This document shows positions 27,540 to 36,174 of a DNA stretch of 44,268 bases, in pieces; the stretch's first letter is position 1; each line of letters begins with the position of its first letter. The DNA is from an uncultured Burkholderiales bacterium (GTDB lineage: Bacteria; Pseudomonadota; Gammaproteobacteria; Burkholderiales; Burkholderiaceae_C). Below the pieces are notes generated by a model. That model saw only the letters and a program-made list of their open reading frames with translations, did no database searches and was not told where the DNA came from. The stretch spans positions 1 to 44,268 of the forward strand of contig CAIPII010000180.1 of assembly GCA_903865035.1 (NCBI GenBank). Reading direction: 5' to 3'. A program made the translations under genes and the position numbers.

Positions 27540-28220
27540 ATGCAAAAGAATTCTCTTCGCAGCCAGTTTGCTTTGATCGCTTGCAATTTAGTCATGATGC
27601 TGCCCATGTCTGTTTTGTCACAAACGGCTTATTCGCCTGGAGTGAGTGAGCAGCTCTTGATTTCCGCAAGAAGTGCAGACCTCAAAGGGATTGTGGACAG
27701 CTTGGAACATGGCGCGTCGCCCAACTCAAGAAACCGTTTTGGTAAAACGGCACTTTTTACAGCGGTTGAGAAAAACCGAGCTGACATTGTGAAAGTCATG
27801 CTAGAGCACGGTGTTGATGTCGATCTCGCATCACTAGAAAAAGTAACGCCCTTGATGGCTGCTGCTTATTCGGGAAACTCTGAAATTGTTGAATTGCTCT
27901 TGAGCAAAAAGCCTAAACTGGAAGAGGAGGACCGCGTTCACAAGTCTGCTCTCATTTATGCTTGTGGTATGGGTAACACCCAAGCGGCCATTCAACTCAT
28001 CAGCGCTGGAGCCAAAATCGATGCGGCCTATGCGGATGCTTTGACCCCACTCATGTGGGCGGCGGGACAGGGACACTTGGAGACTGTGAAGATGCTTATC
28101 GAAAAAGGAGCCAACCCGGCCCTTAAAGACGACAGAGGCCTCAGCGCTTTGGACATTGCTAGAAACAATAAAAAGACCAATGTTGTTGAATATTTATCTG
28201 GCAACAAAAAATCTCTCTAA
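27540..28220 (+). CDS. Secreted ankyrin-repeat protein
   Basis: Signal peptide followed by about five ankyrin repeats ('FGKTALFTAVEKNRADIVKVMLEHGVDVD', 'VTPLMAAAYSGNSEIVELLLSK', 'LTPLMWAAGQGHLETVKMLIEKGANP'). Confidence 0.94.
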   Translation: MQKNSLRSQFALIACNLVMMLPMSVLSQTAYSPGVSEQLLISARSADLKGIVDSLEHGASPNSRNRFGKTALFTAVEKNRADIVKVMLEHGVDVDLASLEKVTPLMAAAYSGNSEIVELLLSKKPKLEEEDRVHKSALIYACGMGNTQAAIQLISAGAKIDAAYADALTPLMWAAGQGHLETVKMLIEKGANPALKDDRGLSALDIARNNKKTNVVEYLSGNKKSL

Positions 28221-28250
28221 TTCTCACTTTTTCAGAAATAAAGTAAACAG

Positions 28251-29192
28251 ATGATCAAAACTTCGATTGCATGCTTGTTGGGCGTTTTGATTTCTCTTTC
28301 TGCAAACGCACAGCACCAAGTCTTCTCCAGCGACGAGGGTTCTCTTTCCATTTCTGTGATTGACTCCCAAACGGATGAGGTGGTCTCTACCATCAAGGGT
28401 GTCGGCAAGCCCAGGGGGCTGACCTTCTGCTCTAACGACACACGTCTTTATGTCAGTGACCAAGAAAACTCGCAGTTGATGGTGATTGACACTCAAGCGC
28501 AAGTGGTCAAAGCACGCATTGATTTGGGCAAATCGCCTGAGGCTGTTTACTGTTCGCCAAGTGGTAAATTGGTCGCGGTCTCCAACGAGGAGAGCAATTC
28601 GGTGAGTTTCATCTCCACCCAGGAATTGAAGACGGTGTTTTCTGTTCCTGTCAAAGGCAAAAATCCAGAGCATTCCGTTTTTTCACCCGATGGACGATTG
28701 GTGTTGGTCTCGGCCGAGGAGGCCGATCAGGTCGATGTGATCGACGTGGAGCAAAGGAGACAGGTGGCATCTATTCAGGTCGGAGAAAGACCCCGTGGCA
28801 TTGCTTTTAGTCCTGATGGCAAACGGGCCTATGTGGCGGCGGAGAGTGCCAGTGTTTTGGCCGTCATTGATCTGACTCAAATGAAAACCATAGAGAAACT
28901 TGTGGTGGGTCATCGCACCAACGGCTTACTGATGCACCCAAATGGCAAAGTTCTTTTTGTGACCAACGGAGGAGACGCAGAGGTCGCGGTGATTGATACC
29001 CAGACGCTCCAAGTTGTGGCTCGCATACCTGTTGGGCAACGTCCGTGGAACATGTCCATCACACCCGATGGTCGCAAACTCTACGTGGCCGCTGGGCGAA
29101 GCAACGCGGTCAACGTGATTGATGCCATTGAATTTAGACCTCTTAAAACCATTCCCGTGGGCAAGTTGCCATGGGGAACTGCTTCGAATTGA
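28251..29192 (+). CDS. YncE-like / PQQ-catabolism-associated YVTN beta-propeller protein
   Basis: Signal peptide plus repeated 'SVIDSQTDEVVSTIKGVGKPRGLTF...', 'GERPRGIAFSPDGKRAYVAAES', 'VGQRPWNMSITPDGRKLYVAAG'. Confidence 0.92.
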   Translation: MIKTSIACLLGVLISLSANAQHQVFSSDEGSLSISVIDSQTDEVVSTIKGVGKPRGLTFCSNDTRLYVSDQENSQLMVIDTQAQVVKARIDLGKSPEAVYCSPSGKLVAVSNEESNSVSFISTQELKTVFSVPVKGKNPEHSVFSPDGRLVLVSAEEADQVDVIDVEQRRQVASIQVGERPRGIAFSPDGKRAYVAAESASVLAVIDLTQMKTIEKLVVGHRTNGLLMHPNGKVLFVTNGGDAEVAVIDTQTLQVVARIPVGQRPWNMSITPDGRKLYVAAGRSNAVNVIDAIEFRPLKTIPVGKLPWGTASN

Positions 29193-29196
29193 AAAC

Positions 29197-29796
29197 ATGA
29201 CAGAATCCATTAAATACAACCGACTCGCCGTGTTTCTGCACTGGTTGGTGGGTTTGGCCATTTTGGCTCAACTCACTTTGGGTTTTTGGATGGAAGATGT
29301 TCCCAAGTCGCCTCCCGGTGTGAGGGCTTCTTGGTTTAACTTGCACAAATCAACGGGTATGGTCATTGCCATGTTGATTGCTATGAGAATCATTTGGCGC
29401 TTGTTGCACAAAGTCCCAACATTGCCAGACGTGATGAGCGCTGCACAAAAGAGCTTGGCCACTTGGAACCATCGATTGCTCTACTTTTGCATGGTCGTTA
29501 TGCCTTTGAGCGGATTCTTGGGTTCTAGTTTTACCCCTTATCCCATTAAATTTTTTGGCGCGGCTTTACCCAGACTTTGGGACGCAAATCCAGAGATGAA
29601 AGAAATTTTGGCCCTCGTTCACACTTTGACAGCTTGTGTCTTGGTGGCTCTGATTGGTTTTCACCTTTTGGGCGCTCTCTACCATTTATTCAAGCGCGAT
29701 GGCGTGACTGGCCGCATGCTCTTTGGTTTCGCAAACGGTAAAGATCCAGGATCTCCTCAAGATGAAAGCTCTCAAGCATCATCGGCTCAACAATAA
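29197..29796 (+). CDS. Cytochrome b561 family membrane protein
   Basis: 'YNRLAVFLHWLVGLAILAQLTLGFWM', 'LHKSTGMVIAMLIAMRIIWRL', 'HTLTACVLVALIGFHLLGALYHLFKRDG'. The start at 29197 follows the propeller stop by 4 bp. Confidence 0.92.
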   Translation: MTESIKYNRLAVFLHWLVGLAILAQLTLGFWMEDVPKSPPGVRASWFNLHKSTGMVIAMLIAMRIIWRLLHKVPTLPDVMSAAQKSLATWNHRLLYFCMVVMPLSGFLGSSFTPYPIKFFGAALPRLWDANPEMKEILALVHTLTACVLVALIGFHLLGALYHLFKRDGVTGRMLFGFANGKDPGSPQDESSQASSAQQ

Positions 29797-29814
29797 GCAA
29801 GCTTGCGTTAGAAC

Positions 29815-32322
29815 ATGAAATTCATGTTTCGTATTGCCAATCGGTTGGGTCTATCGATGCTTTGGACGCTGCCGTCCTACTTTTTGCCTACTTTGGGGTT
29901 TTCTCAATCGCTTGAGTTTCAAACCGTTGAGGTGGTGGCTCAAACTCCATTGCCCAGTTTGAATGCGAAACTGCAAGATACGCCCACCCACGTTCAATTG
30001 CTCAACAAAGACTCGGCCCCATTGGGGGGAACCAATTTGGTCGATGTCTTGAATGACAACATTGGCGGCATCAGTGTGAGCAATGCCACTGGAAACGTAT
30101 ACCAAAACGATGTCAATTACAGAGGGTTTCAGGCAACTTCTGTCTTGGGCGCACCTGTGGGTTTGTCGGTCTATTTTGACGGCGTTAGATTCAACGAGCC
30201 ATTTGGCTCCATTGTGAATTGGGATTTGATTCCAATGAATGCGGTCTCTAGCGTGAGCCTCATGCCTGGCTCAAATCCCTTGTTTGGCCTGAACACATTG
30301 GGCGGAGCCGTAGCGGTGAACACCAAAAATGGACAAGACAATTTAGGTTCATCGCTATCTGTTTTGGGTGGGGCCTTTGGTCGCAAAGCCTCAAAATTCG
30401 ATGCAGGTTGGATCGATTCGCCTCACAACACTGATTATTTTGTTGCTGCTAACCTTGATCAACAAGACGGCTACAGAAGTTTTTCCAGCAGCCGTGTATT
30501 TCAAGGCTTTGGCAAGGCAAGATGGCAAAGTGATGATTTGGCCACCAAGTTTGAGTTGTCACTGGCCAATGCGAACAATGTTTTGAATGGTACTCAGGCG
30601 CTTCCCATGTCCATGATGGGGGATCCCAAACAGGCCTATACAGCTCCAGATTCTGTTGCGAACCAAATGACGCTCATCAATGTAAAGGGCTCACATTGGT
30701 CGAGTGAAAATGATTTGTTCAATGGGAACTTGTTTTTTAGGCAATCGAATGCGACTAGCGTCAACAGCAACGCCAATTTGGATGATGGCTGCTTTGACTC
30801 CAATTCCGACGTCATTGCCAAGTGTCAAAATCTGGCGCTCAACGGAACAGCACCGAATTCTGTTGCGCCCAATGCACTGGGTTTGAAGCGTTTTACGGGT
30901 GACATCAACACCGACTTGATCAAAGCCAGGACCACTCAGCAGTCCTTGGGCGGAAGTATTCAGTGGACGAATCTTGACAACTTTAAGGCACTCTCCAACG
31001 CTTTCACCATAGGTAGTGCTTTTGATGTGTCCAAGATTGGATTCGATCAATCAACGGTTTTGGCTCAGTTGATTGACCATCAAGCGCTTGAAACCGGGAA
31101 CCTAAGGTATTTTTTCCCAAGTACCACATCAGCTTCTGGGACCAATGTGTTGGATAAGGTAGGACTGAATGCCAACACGAGTAATTTCAGTATTTTCTCA
31201 ACCGATACCTTGAATTTGAGTGAACATTGGAGTGCCACAGTTTCTGGCAGTTTCAATCTTTCCAACATCATCCAAACAGGATCGAATCAACAAACACTCA
31301 ATGGTGATGGAGGCTACAGTTGGACAGACCCCAGCAGCCAAGTCAATTTTTACAATCCGACCTTCATAGGATCTCAATATTACAGCGGCACTTCACTCAA
31401 AACCATTGCGGCCCCAGGTTCTGCCTCAAGCCCATCGGTGAGCGTTGCCAGCGGCCAAGCGGGTCCTCAGGTGAATTCGTTGAGTGGTAATCATCATTAC
31501 AGACGCTTCAATCCAGCTTTTGGGATGAATTACAACCCCACACAGAGTTTGGGATTTTTCGCCTCCTACAGTGAGTCCATGAGAGCGCCGACTCCCATTG
31601 AGTTGTCCTGCGCCAATCCCAACTCTCCGTGCGCTTTGCCCACAGGCTTCAATGGCGACCCCGACTTGAGAGCCGTTGTTGCCAAAACGTTTGAGCTTGG
31701 GGCCAGAGGAAAATTCAATTCTAAAGTGTCATGGAGCACGGCCATCTACAACACAAGGACCTCCAACGACATTGAGTTCTTATACGACACTGCGACCACG
31801 GGTTACTTTAACAACGTTGGTAGCACAGAGAGGAGCGGACTTGAGTTGGGTATTCAAAGCAAGTCTGCCCCCTTCAAATGGTCGCTCAACTATGGGTACG
31901 TGAATGCTCAGTACCTAACGCCTTTTACCACCGCGCAAGGGGTCAGTGTGACATCTGGGAGTTTGATTCCTGGCATTGCTGAACAAACCCTCAAAATCAA
32001 AGCCTCCTATCGTTATTCTTCTGACTTGACCTTGGGTGCAAATTGGGCACTGGTGAGTGGTCAATTTGCTCACGGAGATGAAAACAACCTAGACCCTAGG
32101 GGCAAAATTCCTGGCTACGGAGTGGTCAATTTTGATCTTCATTACAACATCAGCGATGATTTGAATCTGTTTGGAGTGCTCTCCAACGCGTTCAATCACA
32201 GCTATTCCACCTATGCCATCTTGGGCACCAACGTCTACAGTGGTTCTGCAGAGCAATTCCGAACTCCTGCTGCACCACGTGCCTTTTGGCTGGGTGCAAA
32301 CTACTCTTTTGGTCGACATTAA
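29815..32322 (+). CDS. TonB-dependent outer membrane receptor of the PQQ locus
   Basis: Plug 'LVDVLNDNIGGISVSNATGNVYQNDVNYRGFQATSVLGAPVGLSVYFDGVRFNEPFG', 'LNTLGGAVAVNTKNG' and a C-terminal barrel ending 'RAFWLGANYSFGRH'. Confidence 0.95.
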   Translation: MKFMFRIANRLGLSMLWTLPSYFLPTLGFSQSLEFQTVEVVAQTPLPSLNAKLQDTPTHVQLLNKDSAPLGGTNLVDVLNDNIGGISVSNATGNVYQNDVNYRGFQATSVLGAPVGLSVYFDGVRFNEPFGSIVNWDLIPMNAVSSVSLMPGSNPLFGLNTLGGAVAVNTKNGQDNLGSSLSVLGGAFGRKASKFDAGWIDSPHNTDYFVAANLDQQDGYRSFSSSRVFQGFGKARWQSDDLATKFELSLANANNVLNGTQALPMSMMGDPKQAYTAPDSVANQMTLINVKGSHWSSENDLFNGNLFFRQSNATSVNSNANLDDGCFDSNSDVIAKCQNLALNGTAPNSVAPNALGLKRFTGDINTDLIKARTTQQSLGGSIQWTNLDNFKALSNAFTIGSAFDVSKIGFDQSTVLAQLIDHQALETGNLRYFFPSTTSASGTNVLDKVGLNANTSNFSIFSTDTLNLSEHWSATVSGSFNLSNIIQTGSNQQTLNGDGGYSWTDPSSQVNFYNPTFIGSQYYSGTSLKTIAAPGSASSPSVSVASGQAGPQVNSLSGNHHYRRFNPAFGMNYNPTQSLGFFASYSESMRAPTPIELSCANPNSPCALPTGFNGDPDLRAVVAKTFELGARGKFNSKVSWSTAIYNTRTSNDIEFLYDTATTGYFNNVGSTERSGLELGIQSKSAPFKWSLNYGYVNAQYLTPFTTAQGVSVTSGSLIPGIAEQTLKIKASYRYSSDLTLGANWALVSGQFAHGDENNLDPRGKIPGYGVVNFDLHYNISDDLNLFGVLSNAFNHSYSTYAILGTNVYSGSAEQFRTPAAPRAFWLGANYSFGRH

Positions 32323-32324
32323 AT

Positions 32325-32345
32325 CCCTATTGAGGGAATTTTGTT
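32325..32345 (+). terminator. Weak hairpin terminator candidate
   Basis: TCCCT-ATTG-AGGGA followed by ATTTTGTT, directly after the receptor stop. Confidence 0.35.
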
Positions 32346-32481
32346 GATGGTCTGACCTGGGCGCTTGGGGTAGGGGTTATCCATCTCATGTTTTAAGGGC
32401 TTGTTGATTCAAAATCTGATCGTTTGTGCATCCACCATTTATTTTGGTTGCTCATGCTCTGATTGACTTTTGGAGTTTTGA

Positions 32482-33450
32482 ATGTCAAATGGTTTACTCA
32501 AATACGCCACGCTCATGGTGTTGATGGTCTCACTCGGTGCTAATGCCCAAACTCTTGAGTATCCGAGCAAGCCGATTCGACTGGTGGTCGCCTTTGCTGC
32601 GGGAGGGATTGCCGATACCATGGCTCGACTGGTTGGCGCCAAATTGAGCTCCAAACTAGGTCAACCCGTTTTGGTTGAGAACAAAGGTGGGGCAGGGGGA
32701 AACATTGGTGCCAAGGCTGTTGCTCAGGCAGAACCTGACGGTTATACATTTTTGGTGACCACGGCTGCCTTCGCTGTGAATCCAAGCCTTTATAAGTCAC
32801 CTGGTTACAACATTTCTGAATTTTTGCCCGTTGCCCTCACCGCTTCAACGCCGAATGTGTTCGCTGTATCGAGCACCAATCCAGCGAACAATCTGCAAGA
32901 ATTGGCTAAAAACTTCAAAGGTCGTCCTTTGACCTATTCAACGGCTGGGATTGGAAGCTCCTCGCATCTGACGGCTCAATACCTCTTTGTGAACGTCATG
33001 GGTTTAGACGCCACCCACATTCCTTACCAGGGGGGGGCACCTGCGATCAATGCTGCGGTGGCAGGGCATGTGGATGTGGTGAGCGTGTCCATGCCTGCAG
33101 TCATGAGTAACATTGTTGGCGGTAAACTCAAGGGCATGGGGCTGGCCAGTTTGAAGCGAGTGGATGCCCTTGCCAATACAGCAACCATTTCTGAGTCTGG
33201 TTATGGAGATTACGAAGACCGGTCTTGGATCGGGTTCTTTGCGCCTGCGAAAACTTCGCCAGAAGTCATCCGAAAAATGAATGCTGAAATCAATGAGATC
33301 ATCTCTCAAGCCGACACCCGAGAAAAGCTGGTCTCCGTTGGGTTTGAGACATATACGGGAACCCCGCTTGAATTTGCACAGTACTTAAAGTCTGAAACTG
33401 CAAAGTGGGCTCAAATTGTCAAAGCCACAAAAATCACCCTCAATGATTGA
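32482..33450 (+). CDS. Bug/TctC family substrate-binding protein
   Basis: 'YPSKPIRLVVAFAAGGIADTMARLVGAKLSSKLGQPVLVENKGGAGGNIGAKAVAQAEPDGYT' and 'HIPYQGGAPA'. Confidence 0.95.
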   Translation: MSNGLLKYATLMVLMVSLGANAQTLEYPSKPIRLVVAFAAGGIADTMARLVGAKLSSKLGQPVLVENKGGAGGNIGAKAVAQAEPDGYTFLVTTAAFAVNPSLYKSPGYNISEFLPVALTASTPNVFAVSSTNPANNLQELAKNFKGRPLTYSTAGIGSSSHLTAQYLFVNVMGLDATHIPYQGGAPAINAAVAGHVDVVSVSMPAVMSNIVGGKLKGMGLASLKRVDALANTATISESGYGDYEDRSWIGFFAPAKTSPEVIRKMNAEINEIISQADTREKLVSVGFETYTGTPLEFAQYLKSETAKWAQIVKATKITLND

Positions 33451-33488
33451 TCCCTGTACCCGTTGCTGGTTTGAAATTACTTTATCTT

Positions 33489-34310
33489 ATGAATAGCAAT
33501 CAGATGTTTTTTAGACAATCGATCAAAGGATGTTTTTTTGCGATTTTGACTGCCTTCTTTTGCCTGCAAGGCCGCACTGAGGTCATTTCATTCTCCCCAC
33601 TGGAGACAGGTTTTTTCCTAAGCTCGGAGCCCATCAATACGCTTTACTGGAGGGGACAGAACTCAAAAGCGCTGCTTTTGTTCATTCCAGGAGGAAACGG
33701 CACCATTGGTCTCAAGCCCGAAACAACCGATAAGCCCTATTCCTTTTATCAGACGCTCAAGAGTTTGACCAACCCCCAGCTCACCTCCGGTCGCTTTGAC
33801 GTGGTGTTGCTTGATAGCCCTTCGCAATTGATCCCAGTCACACTCAGAGGCTCAAAGGATCACATGGTGAGAATAGAGAGTGCCATTCGCCATTACTCCA
33901 ATTTGACGCATCTCCCCGTTTGGATCATGGGGCATTCGAATGGTGGAATTTCCATCTCTGAATTCATCAAATACCTTCAATCCAAGAATGAGATGAATTT
34001 GATCTCTGGTGTCATTGCCTCAGGCATTCGCAATGAATCGTTTTTCAACCCACCCATAGCGATTCCCATGCTTTTTTTACACCATCAAAACGATGGCTGT
34101 AAAAGCACACGTCCCAACGACTCCTTTGAGAAGTACAAACAGGTGAAATCATTTACGTCCTCTCAAGTGGAATATGTTCAAATTTCATCAGGTGAGGCCG
34201 AGAATCGAGATCCGTGTAATTCTGGTTATCACATGTACTTCAATGCGGGTGTTGAGGTCTCAAAAGCGATCGATGAATTCACCTCACCGTTTCTGTCCAC
34301 TCCGAGATAG
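33489..34310 (+). CDS. Alpha/beta hydrolase-like secreted protein
   Basis: Signal-like N-terminus; '[18 protein letters not shown]', nucleophile-elbow-like '[15 protein letters not shown]' and '[14 protein letters not shown]'. Confidence 0.75.
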   Translation: MNSNQMFFRQSIKGCFFAILTAFFCLQGRTEVISFSPLETGFFLSSEPINTLYWRGQNSKALLLFIPGGNGTIGLKPETTDKPYSFYQTLKSLTNPQLTSGRFDVVLLDSPSQLIPVTLRGSKDHMVRIESAIRHYSNLTHLPVWIMGHSNGGISISEFIKYLQSKNEMNLISGVIASGIRNESFFNPPIAIPMLFLHHQNDGCKSTRPNDSFEKYKQVKSFTSSQVEYVQISSGEAENRDPCNSGYHMYFNAGVEVSKAIDEFTSPFLSTPR

Positions 34311-34387
34311 AGCGCTTAGAATTTAGAAAAAGTCGATGTCCTGCTAAAGGTCGTCAATCATTAAACATATCAATGGAGAAAAGCACC

Positions 34388-35362
34388 GTGGCTCATATTT
34401 TTGAAGACAATTCGCTCTCAATTGGTCGAACACCCTTGATCCGCTTGAACCGGATCAATCAAGGTGGACACGCCACTGTTTTGGCGAAAATTGAAGGTCG
34501 CAACCCTGCTTATTCGGTCAAATGCCGAATTGGAGCGGCCATGATTTGGGATGCTCAAAAAAAGGGACTCCTCGCACCGGGTAAAGAAATCGTGGAACCC
34601 ACCAGTGGAAACACTGGAATTGCACTGGCTTTTGTGGCTGCAGCCAAAGGTATTCCCATCACGCTCACCATGCCAGACACCATGAGCATTGAGAGAAGGA
34701 AACTTTTAGTGGCTTATGGCGCCAAAATTGTCCTTACAGAAGGTGCCAAAGGCATGAAAGGCGCAATTGCCAAGGCCGAAGAAATCGCTGCGAGTGATTC
34801 CAAATACGTCTTGCTTCAGCAATTCCAAAATCCTGCGAATCCAGCCATTCATGAAAGCACCACCGGTCCAGAAATTTGGGAGGATACGGATGGTAACATT
34901 GACATCTTTGTCTCTGGCGTGGGGACAGGTGGCACGATCACTGGCGTCACAAGGTATCTTAAAAAGACCAAAGGCAAGGCGATCTTGAGCGTTGCCGTTG
35001 AGCCCACAGCCAGTCCCGTGCTCACGCAAACTCGTCAAGGCCTGGAAGTCAAGCCCGCCCCTCATAAGATTCAAGGCATTGGTGCTGGTTTTGTACCTGG
35101 TGTTTTGGATTTGTCTTTGGTTGACCTCATTGAACAAGTGAGCAACGAAGAGGCCATTGAGGTTGCCAGGCGTTTGGCTCGTGAAGAAGGCATCTTGTGT
35201 GGCATCTCTTGTGGTGCTGCTGCAGCCGTTGCATTGCGCTTGGCCAAAGATCCCCAATATACTGGCAAAACAATCGTTGTCGTCCTTCCTGATTCAGGAG
35301 AGCGATATTTGAGCACTGCCTTGTTTGAAGGGCTCTTTGACCAATCTGGATTGCCTGTTTGA
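34388..35362 (+). CDS. cysK: Cysteine synthase A (O-acetylserine sulfhydrylase), GTG start likely
   Basis: '[20 protein letters not shown]', PLP lysine '[11 protein letters not shown]', '[19 protein letters not shown]', '[10 protein letters not shown]', '[14 protein letters not shown]'. GGAG SD lies 9 nt upstream of GTG 34388; the track gives ATG 34373. Confidence 0.95.
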   Translation: MAHIFEDNSLSIGRTPLIRLNRINQGGHATVLAKIEGRNPAYSVKCRIGAAMIWDAQKKGLLAPGKEIVEPTSGNTGIALAFVAAAKGIPITLTMPDTMSIERRKLLVAYGAKIVLTEGAKGMKGAIAKAEEIAASDSKYVLLQQFQNPANPAIHESTTGPEIWEDTDGNIDIFVSGVGTGGTITGVTRYLKKTKGKAILSVAVEPTASPVLTQTRQGLEVKPAPHKIQGIGAGFVPGVLDLSLVDLIEQVSNEEAIEVARRLAREEGILCGISCGAAAAVALRLAKDPQYTGKTIVVVLPDSGERYLSTALFEGLFDQSGLPV

Positions 35363-35374
35363 TCAAGCTGTTAA

Positions 35375-36010
35375 CCCTTTGACTTGGTTTCATTCAAAAA
35401 CGGCAAAATTCCTTATTTGTGGTGCATAGAGCGAGACATGGGGATCGTGAACAAGATCTACCGTGGTTTGGCCATGCCAGAGCATTCTGCAAACGAAATC
35501 CTGGGTCAAACCAAGGAGAAGTTATGGATTGCCGTTGTGGATCAATTTGCCATTGGTTGGGGTTGTCAGTATCACTTGGTGACAGACATCAACATTGCTG
35601 GCGATAACGCTTACCTCACCTTGCCGGCCAGAAGAGAGGGCATCATTCCAGGTGTTGCCAACATGAGGTTGCCTCGATTTGTGGGCGACCGAATGGCACG
35701 TCAAGCCATCATGATGGAGAGGCGCATTGAATGTGACAGTGACATGGGGCGCAGGATTTGCGATGAACTGGTTGCATCCTAGGATATTGAAGCCACATTG
35801 TTACAAACGATTGAAAAAATATCATCATCTGGCGTGGTCAGTGCCTCTGGGAATCGAAAAGCATTCAGAGTTGCTCAAGAGCCTTTGGATCAGTTTCGAC
35901 AATACATGTCAGTGTATGCAAAAGAACAAGCTTATTGCCATTTCAGTCCAGCGTTGATCACCAATCTAGAGAAAAATTGGGATGCTCGTAACCGAAAACT
36001 GAAAGGATAA
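35375..36010 (+). pseudogene. Decayed DpgC-type ((3,5-dihydroxyphenyl)acetyl-CoA 1,2-dioxygenase / enoyl-CoA hydratase-like) C-terminal remnant
   Basis: One continuous frame: PFDLVSFKNGKIPYLWCIERDMGIVNKIYRG...EKLWIAVVDQFAIGWGCQYHLVTD...LTLPARREGIIPGVANMRLPRFVGDRMARQAIM...ICDELVAS*DIEATLLQTIEK...GVVSASGNRKAFRVAQEPLDQFRQYMSVYAKEQAYCHFSPALITNLEKNWDARNRKLKG. It has an in-frame TAG at 35780-35782, and the N-terminal half is missing. Confidence 0.85.
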
Positions 36011-36174
36011 GCCGTAGTTCATGTATTCTCTATAGATAGAGTCAATTACAACTATTCCAAGTGCTTTTCTTTGAATGGTTTAATAGGATCAGAATCAAAT
36101 CAGTGAAATGGATTGCTTGTTTCATTTGCATGACAATTTTTCAGTAAAACGAACCCCTAAGCTAGGTACATTGA

